Below are positions 44,601 through 56,639 of a stretch of 64,000 nucleotides of DNA, piece after piece. The translations under genes were made by a program, and so were the position numbers. A model generated the notes under the pieces. It was not told the origin of the DNA, made no database searches, and worked only from the letters and a program-made list of their open reading frames with translations. Position 1 is the stretch's first letter, and each line of letters opens with the position of its first letter. The DNA comes from Cryptomeria japonica (lineage: Eukaryota; Streptophyta; Pinopsida; Cupressales; Cupressaceae): assembly GCF_030272615.1 (NCBI RefSeq), contig NC_081407.1:264232574-264296573 (forward strand), given 5' to 3'.

Positions 44601-45095
44601 ATGATACCTTTTCCCCCACATTTTGAAACGCCAAAATTTGACAAATATAGATGGAAAGGAGATCCTCAAAATCATATAAGAGAATTCTTCATGGCATGCA
44701 TCGAAGTAGCTCACAATGATACATACTTGATGAGACTATTTTCAAAGAGCCTAGGAGGGATAGCACTAGAATGGTTTTTGCACCTTTCACCAAAAATTAC
44801 TTCATGGGGGGAATTAGCAGAGTTGTTTATATCCAACGTTGCCTTCAACACAGAAAATACAATCTCATTAATGGATTTATGTGCAACGAAACAAAAAGAA
44901 GGTGAGACTTTCTTTACATTCTTACAAGAAACTTATCAAAAACTTCTAAAGCATGAAAAGGAGCTCCGTGAAATCGAAGAAAGAGAGATCACTCAGTATC
45001 ACATAACCATCCATCACATTCTAACCATGTGCAATTTATTTGAGGAAATCGATGTGTTGGCTCGCGTAGTGTGGAACACCATCATTGCAGAATAA
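44601..45095 (+). CDS. Chimeric gag-core/ORF1 frame at the first tandem junction (164 aa)
   Basis: The gag domain entry (FPPHFETPKFDKYRWKGDP, then HNDTYLMRLFSKSLGG and KQKEGETFFTFLQ) runs without a stop across the tandem junction at about 44930. It continues into the repeated end of ORF1 (TYQKLLKHEKELREIEER ... VVWNTIIAE). The fusion is in frame by the position of the breakpoint. Whether it is expressed is unknown. The second junction (48810) is out of frame. Confidence 0.6.
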   Translation: MIPFPPHFETPKFDKYRWKGDPQNHIREFFMACIEVAHNDTYLMRLFSKSLGGIALEWFLHLSPKITSWGELAELFISNVAFNTENTISLMDLCATKQKEGETFFTFLQETYQKLLKHEKELREIEEREITQYHITIHHILTMCNLFEEIDVLARVVWNTIIAE

Positions 45096-48000
45096 CTCTT
45101 CTATCCTCTGTCTTTTCCTTTTGTTTTTCTATTAAAAGTTTGAAAAAATAAACAAAATAAACAAAATTCAAAACTAAAAAAAAATAAAATTCATTAGTCG
45201 CAATTGCTATCACATCATATCGCAATTGATGAGTCATCATTTCACAATTGCTTGCAAAGTAATTCGCAATTGATGCTTCATCATGTCGCATTTGATATGA
45301 TATCAATTCACATTTGATTAGTAGGTTAGTTGCATTTGATAGGTTTTCTTTTCTGTTTTCTGTTTTATTATAGTTTTGGTTTTTACCATAATACCTCTCT
45401 GTCTGCGAAAAGACAGAACTCTGTAACCTACAAATTAGGCTGGATAGCCCACCATGTGTTGTCTAGCATAATTATTTTCTGCAAGGGTAGCTTAGAAACA
45501 CTTCTTTTTGGTGTTGTAATAAAGAACAAAAATAACTTTCAACATTGCTATGCCGGTTAAAATGAACACCATGTCTGTGTGGAGCAACATCTCCACTTAG
45601 AATAGAAAATCATTGCATTGAAGGGATGAAAAGAACCTTGTCTTGTGTGCCTTCTAAGGGATAGGTATTATGCTCTCCCCTACAATGGGTGATCAGAAAA
45701 CTAGACTCTCTTTTTTAATGTTTCTCTTTATTTTATGCAATTAAATCCTTTAGAAGGCCTGCCCTCCCAAGTTGCCCTTAGGGCACCATTAAGGTCGGTG
45801 AGAGGGGAATGACCTAAGTGTCCAACGGCTAAAGCCAAGTAATCCAAGCCACTATAATCAAATGCGTATATGATGAAAATCATGTGCAACGAGTGTTACA
45901 TGATGTTACAATGACATTATGCCTCCCTTAGTGCCTATACGGTGCATTAAAAGTTGTAGAGCATAACCTCTACAGACTGGGAGACCTCCCTCAATAGAGT
46001 GTAAAAAGCTACTGATTGTGACCACTCGAATGGAACCTTGTCTAAACAACTTAGAAATTAGAAGCCAGGTTGAGTCAAGAACCAGACACTTGTTTTATCA
46101 TAGTGTAAGGGTGGGGAAAAATCCTCCCCCAAGACACTCACCATAAATCTCCCAGGATAAAAAACAAATTGAGGAGCAATCTTCTTTGGTCTAATTTCTG
46201 GAAAAAAGGCAAAAAAACAAGCGCACCTTAGGGTGTGACATGACTGTATGAGCTGACAGAGTATCAATATGTGGGTTGTGATAATACTTGTGACCTTTTG
46301 ACATTAGGAGAGTCTGTCTGATATCGAATTGTCCAAATACAACGAAAACAAAATGGGGTGTTGAAAAAGATTCCAACATTCATGGAAATTTGAAAAACTT
46401 TCCTAAACAATTTCTATATTCATGGTTTTATTCTTTTTTGATCTGATTGTTGTGTTCTTTGCTATACTTCAATAAATTCCAAAACATTGCAAGATTCAAA
46501 TCAAAACAAAGTCAATAAATTAAACAAGAAAAACAAGTGCCAAGAACAAAACCAACGTCGAAACCAAACCTTTATGCACAAATTCAAAGATGATGAAAAT
46601 TTTACTTTCAAGTGATCATAGGTTCTAGGTATGCAATTCATGTAGAAGTCCCATTAGAGTCATCTCACAAAGTCCGCACACAAGTCATTTCAGCTTAAGA
46701 TTAGTGCCATGTCAAATTATAGGAATCATACCTAAGTCCATGGGTATTAGAGCAGATGGAGAATTCCCATTTGAAAAACCAAATCTTGGACATAACACTG
46801 ACCAATTATAAATAATTGATGGTTTTGATAACCTTGCTTGGGAGTTAAGAGTCAATCATGCCCAATATGACACAGTTGAGGTTGTCATAGATGATGAAAT
46901 CTGAAAGTCTATTCACCTTTATGAGAAACTAAGGAAAAAGATACAAAGAGCAGCTAAAAAAGAAGCCATTAGACAATTGGTAGAGAAAACCATAGCAACA
47001 TTCCTCAAACCGTGTTAGAAAAATAAAAAATTGTCCATCATCTTAGGTATCTTTCATTCATTCTTAGAGTCTGCATTGTCTGCATAGTAATTTTCAAACG
47101 CATGGGTCTAAAAGGAAATGATCAATTCCTATTTGAATAACCAAATCTTGGGGCAAAAACCACTCAATTAGAAATAATTGATGATTTAAATACCCTTGAT
47201 GAAGAATTAATAAATGATCAAAAACCAATATGACATAGTCAAGGCCATCATAAATGAAGAAGTTCAAAATACAGTATAGATAGACATAGACCTAGAAAAC
47301 CAAATTAAAGAAGAGGCAGAATTTGAAGCTTTCAGGCAATACGCTGAAAATCTTGTGTCTGAATTTCAAAATCCTAGATAGCAAGTCATCATCATAGATC
47401 ACGTTGTTTGCATTTTAGGGTGTCATAGAAAAATATTTAGTTGCATTTAACAAAGTCTTCCATACTCATCTTAGAGATTCAAGATCACTTCAAAGCAATA
47501 TTCATGCCATTAACACGTGCTCAGAAGGCAGAAACTCAAATGGATCCTAACAATGACCCCTTGATCAACGCAACATGGAATATGGATCTATCCACACAAC
47601 AAAAAACATAGAGTTACACACCCGCAACAATGTCAACAAACCCAAACAAGATGCCTTCCCTCGATGAAATACAACATAATTTTACAAAGGAAGAGCACAA
47701 AGTAGCCCAACAAGACCTCGCAACATTAATGATCCTAAAAGCTCTTATTAATAGTGACAGAGATAGGTATGTCTCTCTCTTAGTACAAAATGGGGCCAAA
47801 CTACCGTCAGGGGTAGATATTTCAACAATACTAGCACAAGGTATTACATTAAGCCAGAATATACCTCAAATACTCGTTACACTGTAGACACAAGCAAAAA
47901 TTGCTACAACACAAGGTATGTCTCAAAATGCAAATATGGATACAACCTCAATACAATAAAAAGTGACACCACCAAGTGCCAAACTTACAACATGGGCAAA

Positions 48001-48810
48001 ACCAAATGTGGCTACAACCTCAATACAATCAATAGTGACACCACCAAGTGCCAATCTTATAACATGGGCAACACCAAATATGATGCTACAAGCTCTAATA
48101 AATCACACCACTACCCTGGCAAATATAACTCAACCAACAGTCTCAGTTGGTTCCTCCTACAATAGTTAGAATGTGAATCCAGGGATAACAATCTTGACTC
48201 AGCCAAATGCTACTCCGCAATTTGCATACTTCACACCGCCTGCTGGGACTTATTGGACATAGTTACCTGGTTTATCAACATTTCAACAAGCCCAAAGGTA
48301 CTCAAATACCATTCCTTTTGTAGGCAACATTCATCAAGTCAGCACACCAATAATCCAAATAGAACTTCTGACTCAACAAATGGAGAACCTACAAAAGCAA
48401 ATGACCAGTATACAAGCGGGGAATGATAAAAAGAGCTATACCATGAAAGCTCGATGTCCTTATCCTTTTGATAGAAATTAATACATGCTACCTTTTCCCC
48501 CACATTTTGAAATTCCAAAATTTGACAAATATAGAGGGAAAGGAGATCCTCAAGATCATATAAGAGAATTCTTCATGGCATGCATCGAAGTAGCTCACAA
48601 TGATACATACTTGATGAGACTATTTTCAAAGAGCCTAGGAGGGATAGCACTAGAATGGATTTCGCACCTTTCTCCAAAAATTACTTCATGGGGAGAATTA
48701 GTAGAGTTGTTTATATCCAATGTTGCCTTCAACATAAAAAATCCAATCACATTAATGGATATATGTGCAATGAAACAAAAAGAAGGTGAGACTTTCTTTA
48801 CATTCTTACA
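44931..48810 (+). repeat. Tandem unit 1 of element B (about 3.88 kb)
   Basis: A full copy from the ORF1 fragment (aaacttatcaaaaac) through leader, decayed leader ORFs (46740-47380), gag N-terminus (47630-47887) and gag core (48485-48810). Visual identity to units 0 and 2 is high. It has a tctgcatt duplication near 47080 absent from the others. The untranslated leader at 45096-47620 holds no gene beyond those remnants. Confidence 0.92.
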
Positions 48811-51800
48811 AAAACTTATCAAAAACTTCTAAAGGCTGAAAAGGAGCTTCGTGAAATCGAAGAAAGAGAGGAGATCATTCAGTATCACATAACCATCCAT
48901 CACTTTCTAACCAAGTGTAAGTTATTTGACGAAATCGATGTGTTGGTTCGCGTAGTGTGGAACACCATCATTGCAGAATAACTATTCTATCCTCTATCTT
49001 TTCCTTTTGTTTTTCTGTTAAAAGTGTGAAAAAAAAATTCAGAAGTCGCAATTGCTATCACATCATATCACAATTGATGAGTCATCATGTCGCAATTGAT
49101 GGTTCATCATGTCGCATTTGATATGATATCAATTCACATTTGATTAGTAGGTTAGTTGCATTTGATAGGTTTAGTTTTTTCTGTTTTCTGTTTTATTACA
49201 GTTCTGGTTTTTACCAAAATACCTCTCTGTCTGTCAAAAGACAAAACTCTGTAACCTACAAATTACGTTGGATAGCCCACCATGTGTTGTCTAGCATAAT
49301 TATTTTCTGCAAGGGTAGCTTAGAAACACTTCTTTTTGGTGTTGTAATAAAGAACAAAAATAACTTTCATCATTGCTATGCTAGTTAAAATGATCACCAT
49401 GTCTATGTGGAGCAACATCTCCACTTAGAATAGAAAATCATTGCACTGAAAGGATGAAAATAACCTTGTCTTGTGTGCCTTCTAAGGGATAGGTATTATG
49501 CTCTCCCCTTCAATGGGTGATCAGAAAACCCGACTCTCTTTTTTAATGTTTCTCTTTATTTTATGCAATTAAATCCTTTAGAAGACCTGCCCTCCCAAGT
49601 TGCCCTTAGGGCACCATTAAGGTCGGTGAGAGGGGAACGACCTAAGTGACTAACGACTAAAGCCAAGTAATCCAAGCCACTATAATCAAATGCATATGTG
49701 ATGAAAATCATGTGCAACAAGTGTTACATGTTGTTACAATGGTGTTATGCCTCCCTCAGTGCCTATACGGTGCGTTAAAAGCTGTAGAGCGTAACCTCTA
49801 TAGACTTGGACACCTCCCTCAAAGGAGTGTAAAAAGTTGCTGATTGTGACCACTCGAACGGAACCCTGTCTAAACACCTTAGAAATTAGAAGCCAGGCTA
49901 AGTCAAGAACCAGACACTTGTTTTATCATAGTGTAAGGGTGGGGAAGAATCATCCCCCAAGACACTCACCATAAATCTCCTAGGATAACAAACAAATTGA
50001 GGAGCAATCTTCTTTGGTCTAATTTATGGAAAAAGGGCAAAAAAATAAGTGCACCTTAGGGTGTGACATGACTGTATGAGCTGACAGAGTATCAATATGT
50101 GGGTTGTGATAATACTTGTGACCTTTTGTCATTAGGAGAGTCTGTCTGATATCGAATTGCCCAGATACAATGAAAACAAAATGGGGTCTTGAAAAAGATT
50201 CCAACATTCATGGAAATTTGAAAAACTTTCCTAAACAATTTCTATATTCATGGTTTTATTCTTTTTTGATCTGATTGTTGTGTTCTTTGCTATACTTCAA
50301 TAAATTCCAAAACATTGCAAGATTCAAATCAAAACAAAGTCAATAAATTAAACAAGAAAAACAAGTGCCAAGAACAAAACCAACGTCGAAACCAAACCTT
50401 TATGCACAAATTCAAAGATGATGAAAATGTTACTTTCAAGTGATCATAGGTTCTAGGTATGCAATTCATGTAGAAGTCCCATTAGAGTCATCTCACAAAG
50501 TCCGCACACAAGTCATTTCAGCTTAAGATTAGTGCCATGTCAAATTATAGGAATCATACCTAAGTCCATGGGTATTAGAGCAGATGGAGAATTCCCATTT
50601 GAAAAACCAAATCTTGGACATAACACTGACCAATTATAAATAATTGATGGTTTTGATAACCTTGCTTGGGAGTTAAGAGTCAATCATGCCCAATATGACA
50701 CAGTTGAGGTTGTCATAGATGATGAAATCTGAAAGTCTATTCACCTTTATGAGAAACTAAGGAAAAAGATACAAAGAGCAGCTAAAAAAGAAGCCATTAG
50801 ACAATTGGTAGAGAAAACCATAGCAACATTCCTCAAACCGTGTTAGAAAAATAAAAAATTGTCCATCATCTTAGGTATCTTTCATTCATTCTTAGAGTCT
50901 GCATAGTAATTTTCAAACGCATGGGTCTAAAAGGAAATGATCAATTCCCATTTGAATAACCAAATCTTGGGGCAAAAACCACTCAATTAGAAATAATTGA
51001 TGATTTAAATACCCTTGATGAAGAATTAATAAATGATCAAAAACCAATATGACATAGTCAAGGCCATCATAGATGAAGAAGTTCAAAATACAGTATAGAT
51101 AGACATAGACCTAGAAAACCAAATTAAAGAAGAGGCAGAATTTGAAGCTTTCAGGCAATACGCTGAAAATCTTGTGTCTGAATTTCAAAATCCTAGATAG
51201 CAAGTCATCATCATAGATCACGTTGTTTGCATTTTAGGGTGTCATAGAAAAATATTTAGTTGCATTTAACAAAGTCTTTCATACTCATCTTAGAGATTCA
51301 AGATCACTTCAAAGCAATATTCATGCCATTAACACGTGCTCAGAAGGCAGAAACTCAAATGGATCCTAACAATGACCCCTTGATCAGTGCAACATGGAAT
51401 ATGGATCTATCCACACAACAAAAAACATAGAGTTACACACCCGCAACAATGTCAACAAACCCAAACAAGATCCCTTCCCTCGATGAAATACAACATAATT
51501 TTACAAAGGAAGAGCTCGAAGCAACCCACCAAGACCCCTCAACATTAATGATCCTCAAAGCTCTCATTAATAGTGACAGAGATAGTTATGTCTCTCTCTT
51601 AGTACAAAATGGGGCCAAACTACCGTCAGGGGTAGATATTTCAACAATACTGCCACAAGGTATGACATTAAGCCAGAATATACCTCAAATACTCATTACA
51701 CTGCAGACACAAGCAAAAATTGCTACAACAACACAAGGTATGTCTCAAAATTTAAATATGGCTACAACCTCAATACAATCAATAGTGACACCACTAAGTG

Positions 51801-52634
51801 CCAAACTTACAACATGGGCAAAACCAAATGTGGCTACAACCTTAATACAATCAATAGTGACACCACCAAGTGCCAATCTTATAACATGGGCAACACCAAA
51901 TATGATGCTACAAGCTCTAATAAATCACACCACTACCTTGGCAAATATATTTGAACCAGTAGTCTTAGTTGGTTCCTCCTACAATAGTCAGAATGTGAAT
52001 CCAGGGATAACAATCTTGGCTCAACCAAATGCTACTCCGCAATTTACGTACTTCACACCGCCTGCTGGGACTTATGGGACATAGTTACCTAGTTTGTCAA
52101 CATTTCAATAGGCCCAAAGGTACTCAAATACCATTCCTTTTGTAGGCAACATTCATCAAGTCAACACACCAATAACCCAAATAGAACTTCTGACTCAACA
52201 AATGGAGAACTTGCAAAAGCAAATGACTAGTATACAAGCGGGGAATGATAAAAAGAGCTATACCATGGAAGATCACTGTCCTTATCCTTTTGATAGAAAT
52301 TAATAAGTGCTACCTTTTCCCCCACATTTTGAAATGCCAAAATTTGACAAATATAGAGGGAAAGGAGATCCTCAAGATCATATAAGAGAATTCTTCATGG
52401 CATGCATCGAAGTAGCTCACAATGATACATACTTGATGAGACTATTTTCAAAGAGCCTGGGAGGGATAGCACTAGAATGGTTGTCGCACCTTTCACCAAA
52501 TATTACTTCATGGGGAGAATTAGCAGAGTTGTTTATATCCAACGTTGCCTTCAACATAGAAAATCCAATCACATTAATGGATTTATGTGCAATGAAACAA
52601 AAATAAGGTGAGACTTTCTCTGCATTCTTACAAA
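48811..52634 (+). repeat. Tandem unit 2 of element B (about 3.82 kb)
   Basis: Third copy, beginning aaaacttatc after cattcttaca. It ends where the sequence passes without a join into the only complete gag 3' part at about 52634. The leader at 48990-51440 has no gene beyond the decayed leader ORF pair (50580-51200). Confidence 0.92.
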
Positions 52635-53900
52635 GACGGAGAGGCCTATATCATAGATGCCTTAGTCACATCCCTGAAGTGGAACAAGTAAACATCTTTA
52701 ATGAAAATCTTGTGCCTTTGATTAAATATCCATTACAAATGCAATGCCTGAATAATTTCAAAGACATTACAGAAAAAGGCATCAAATGTGAGAAAGGCCT
52801 ATTAGAACAAGGGATATTGAAAAACCAAAAGGATAGTGGACCAACCACCAGCACAAGCAATGAAAGACAAAAATTTTGGTCTAGAAACAAAAATGACACA
52901 AACGACCAAGTTGTTGACACATGTATTGTAAACAGAGCTCAACCAGTAATATCTTTATAAGGGCCAACTGATAAGAACCAGTCTCAAACAAATGACACCA
53001 ATGCGCTACAGTCAAATAATCCAAGGCCTCCAAGGAACTTCACACCCTTGGAGAACCCATTGAATCAGCACTAAAGAAGTTGATACAGAGCAATGCTATA
53101 ACTTTACCAAAAGGTAGGCCATATGAACTAGGTCCATTTAAGCCTTCTTGGTGGAATGACAATGACTTCTGTGAATATCATTGTAATAAGGGTCACAAGA
53201 CAACAACCTGCTACAAATTGAAGAACCTCATCCAAGATCTCATAGATCAAGGTGAGATTACAAAGGATAATAAAGAACCAAATATAAATCATACCATTTT
53301 CAAAGATCATTTTGTCAAACATGACAAGGGAAAGGCTTCCAGTTCTAATACACAAGACAATACTACCAATTATACCAATGTAGCATTTGACTATGCAAGT
53401 AACACACTAAGTGAAGGACATGAAATGGTAGATACAATCATAATGAATCCTAGAAGTAGAGATTGTGTCGTCATTACAAGAAGATTGAAAGTAACATTAC
53501 AAGGAGTACCACCATACCAGCCTTCAATAACTAGCAACTATAATATGGTGGATCAATTGAAGAGAACTCCAACCCAAATTTCATTATTTGAGTTGTTGCG
53601 CATATCACCAGCCCATAAAGAAGTCCTAGATAAAGCCTTACAATATTCGGTTGTTGCTAGGGACATTGATGAGAACACATTTCAATCGATGGTGGGAAAC
53701 TTGTCAGCCTCAAAGGTCACATTCAATGAACATGATGTTGCCGCAAACCGACTCATGCATAATGATCCGTTGCACTTAGAAGCTTTCATTGATCGAAAAA
53801 AGGTTCGAAGAGTACTAATAGATGGTGGTGCGGGACTCAACATTTGTACTCTACATTTGACCAAAGCTCTGGGATATTTTGAACACTATATATTGACTCT
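51449..53900 (+). pseudogene. Element B gag, last and most complete copy
   Basis: N-terminal part 51449-52084 (211 aa: MSTNPNKIPSL, GAKLPSGVD, then a Thr/Ser/Asn-rich linker with repeated VTPPSANLITWA-like units). Gag core 52307-52606 (FPPHFEMPKFDKYRGKGDP). A middle part follows (FKDITEKGIKCEKGLLEQ), with a CX2HX4HX4C knuckle (CEYHCNKGHKTTTC) at about 53170-53213. TAG and TAA stops at 52082, about 52112, about 52300, 52604 and 52958 and one frame change break it. It is the closest match to the gag of C and D among the three units. Confidence 0.75.
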
Positions 53901-54383
53901 ACTAAGAGAATCAATATAAAAGCCTATGACGATGAGGAACGCCCTTCCAAAGGTATGGTGACTTTACCAGTACAAGTGGAATCAGCTACAACAAATATCG
54001 CCTTCCAAGTAATAGATAGAGAACTGGGGTACAATATGTTGTTAGTTCGCCCATGGATACATACAATGCAAGCGGTACCATCAAATTTTCACCAATGTGT
54101 AAAGTTCCCATATAATGGTATAGAGATCACTGTCCATGGTGACCTGAACCCTTTCCAACATTGTAATCATTTAAAGGAAAGCTCAAACAATCAAGTACCA
54201 AACAATCAAGAAGCTCATATTCACCTACAAATGGAAACATTATCAATTAAAGAAATAGAGAAAAATACACCAACTACATCTTCTTTGCATATTAAAGAAG
54301 TTGGTTGTGGAGAATATTCCATTTCAAGCACATCAGATGGCAAACAATCATCATTTTCCCCAAGGTCCATTGGGAAGCCCTAG
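53740..54383 (+). pseudogene. Element B protease region
   Basis: RRVLIDGGAGLNICTLHL (about 53803-53856) carries the Asp-Gly-Gly-Ala loop typical of this group, and MLLVRPWIHTM is the C-terminal motif (normally LLGRPWI). A frameshift near 53890 separates the two halves. After it comes VGCGEYSISSTSDG, also present in element C. Confidence 0.72.
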
Positions 54384-54521
54384 AACACAACAATGAAGCA
54401 AGATAAAGGCAAATAAATAGTAAAATATTCACATTCTTGTTCCTTCATTAGATGGGGAGATCTACAAGAAGAATCTTTAAATGAATATATTAATCACTAG
54501 ATATAGAGAGAGGAGGATGAC

Positions 54522-54728
54522 ATGGTAGTACCCAGGATACCTCTACATCAATATGGAAACGACTTCAAGATATTACAAAAACATGGATATGATGGCACCA
54601 TAGGATTAGGGCTACAAAAGCAAGGAATATTAGAACCTATCCAAATGAAAACCCAAAGAATCAAGGCTTGGGATATAAATATGTGCCACCAATTACAAAA
54701 TCTAGACAACGAACATTGGATATATTGA
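54522..54728 (+). pseudogene. Element B G-patch segment
   Basis: IPLHQYGNDFKILQKHGYDG followed by IGLGLQKQGILEP matches a G-patch: a glycine-rich RNA-binding module with an aromatic or hydrophobic residue after each Gly cluster. Element D has the same module after its protease at 61013-61396. B ends soon after, with no RT. Confidence 0.65.
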
Positions 54729-54784
54729 ACAGGCTAAAGGTACCCTCAGATTTCATACCTATAACCCAGATGGATTTCTTTTTG

Positions 54785-55528
54785 TAGTCACATAAATCTG
54801 TCCACTTAAGTAAATGAATTTTTAGTATTTATTTGATTATTTTACCATCAATCAATAATTAATTAAATTAATATTTAATTAATTCATCTTAACCCTCTTC
54901 TCCTATTAATTAAATAAATTATTTAATTTATTTGATTCAATTCACTTAACCAAATTCAGACCATTAATTAAATAAATAAATCATATTTGTTTAATTAAAT
55001 CTTCTCTCACATTTAAATAAATTAACATTTATTTAAATCACCTTTATCTTCCACCCACTTGCATTTTCCTACAAATGAAAGTTGCACAACTATTTTAAAT
55101 AAATAAATTATTTATTTAAAATCCTATTTATCCTCACCCACTTGAAACCTTTAATGGTTTCTCTTAAAGTCTTCAAACTTAATGGCTTCCTTCTAGAGTC
55201 TTCTCAAGCCTTTAATGGTTTCCCTTAAAGTCTTCAAACTCAATGGCTTCCTTCTAGAGTCTTCTTAAGCCTTTAATGATTTCCCTTAAAGTCATCAAAC
55301 TTAATGGCTTCCTTCTAGAGTCTTCTCAAGCCTTTAATGGTTTCCCTCAAAGTCTTCAAGCATTTAATGCTTTATCTTCCTTTTTCTCATGTAAATAAAT
55401 TAATATTTATTTAAATAAAATCCAAAATTCACATTCACATTTAAATAAATTAATATTTATTTAAATATCTATCCAAATGCAAATTACACCATTTTCATTA
55501 TCGAGCGTGGATGAGGCAGTAGGAACCA
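54785..55528 (+). repeat. LTR-like block, possible element B 3' LTR
   Basis: Starts TGTAGTCACATAAATCTGTCC, akin to the TGTAGAC LTR starts nearby, and ends aggaacca before aagat (55529-55533). AT-rich aattaaataaat blocks and the 61-bp minisatellite fill it. It is closer to the old LTR at 9813-10926 than to the 5' LTR of B, and no clear PPT precedes it. So it may be a truncated or foreign LTR. Confidence 0.45.
55148..55360 (+). repeat. 61-bp minisatellite, 3.5 copies
   Basis: Units of 61 bases begin cctttaatggtttc and contain ggcttccttctagagtcttc, starting at 55148, 55209 and 55270, with a partial unit at 55331. Related tttaatggtt/gaagacttt words occur in the opposite sense at about 10340-10440. 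Confidence 0.92.
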
Positions 55529-55533
55529 AAGAT

Positions 55534-56639
55534 GGAGCATTGTACCTATAAGCAAAAAACATATATAAAGAATAAAGAATATGGACCCGCGATAATGGTT
55601 CATGCTCATATGGTCGAGGTATACACTGTAGTCAGCAAGCTATAGTGATCTATGACTGTATTTGGCATATGATCACGTAACTTAGTGAACTTACCACGTA
55701 GACACCATTAGTACATGCCTCAGAACTTCACCAGAATAATTCACAGAAGACTTACAAACAATGCTTTGGAACCGTCCCAGCCACTCTAATCACTTGTGGA
55801 TATCCTAGAGTAGCGTAGGAACTTGATTTATATAAATGAATGAATAACCTATAAATCAACCAAGTATTTGATAGCTTAAACAAAATTTTCTTGTCAAAGA
55901 AAATGTCATCTTGTCTTTGTTTTGGTAAGGAAGGATGCATCCTTGTTAAGACAGTTTGTGGGTCAATGGTTAATTTGTTGATTTTGATGTGATAAGAGGT
56001 CATCGTTGGAGTATTTCACAATGTTTGGTTGGTATCTGCTTTGAAAAATGTATGTACAGGGCATTGCCATGTTTTTTATTGATTTTTGATGTTTTCTGAT
56101 GTTTTTGGCTTTTGTGAGATAGTTTTTCAATGTTTTTGGTATTTGGATGATTGTTTTGAATGTTTTTGGAGTTTTTGTGATTGTTTTGAATGTTTTTGGA
56201 TTTTGTGAGATAGTTTTGAATGAAGAACTCAATGAATTAGAAAATAATGTAGAATCCACTTCCATCAACTAGATTAAGGGCATTGCCCCTAGTTTAGATA
56301 TGACTATGAAAAAGCAGGATGCAAGATGCATGAAGTACTATCCTTAATGGCAGATTAATAACGAGCCATGGTTTGGACAGATGGATGAGTGAATGCAATG
56401 AACATGATCGCAACAAGTCTGAAAGACAATGGAGCCATATCCTTTACAAGTGGCACCTGTTTGCTAGGTTTTCACCATCGCACTTACCCAAGGTGCCACC
56501 AGAGTGGTTGTTCACCATTTGGATGCATGATTTTTTTTTACTATTTTGATGTTTTTGTATTTTCTTTAGGTCATTTATTTGAATGTTTTTGGTATTTTTT
56601 GTCAGTATGAATGGGGAGCCCGATGCTCTGTGCAGCTTA
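55534..56639 (-). other. Element D 3' region, no gene seen
   Basis: About 1.1 kb left of the integrase gene. 56050-56230 is a degenerate repeat of gattgttttgaatgtttttgga-like units. 56430-56540 matches the equivalent region of element C. No 3' LTR end could be fixed; element B may have inserted into it. Confidence 0.5.

Larger units (their letters stand above)
42723..44930 (+). repeat. Tandem unit 0 of element B, right part
   Basis: Resumes with gttactttcaagtgatc after element C and runs to the first tandem junction in gag at about 44930. It contains a decayed leader ORF pair (42855-43490), the gag N-terminus (43743-44000) and gag core (44601-44930). Confidence 0.9.
28253..55528 (+). mobile_element. 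Element B: decayed Tat-like gag-protease-G-patch element with tandem 5' modules
   Basis: The plus-strand order is a 5' LTR starting TGTAGACACC, PBS-like site, small ORF1, long leader, gag, protease and a G-patch segment. There is no RT, RNase H or integrase. The leader plus gag N-terminus is present in three tandem copies of about 3.85 kb, and element C sits in the first. The left end is supported by the LTR start and aagat at 28248-28252. The same aagat follows an LTR-like block at 55529-55533. However, the 5' and 3' LTR-like blocks are not closely alike, so the right end is uncertain; the last sure coding part is at 54728. Gag resembles that of C and D. Confidence 0.65.

Noticed and set aside
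29751-52634. CRISPR-like or satellite array
   Set aside because: The repeat units are 3.85 kb and contain gag; they are retroelement modules, not direct repeats with spacers.
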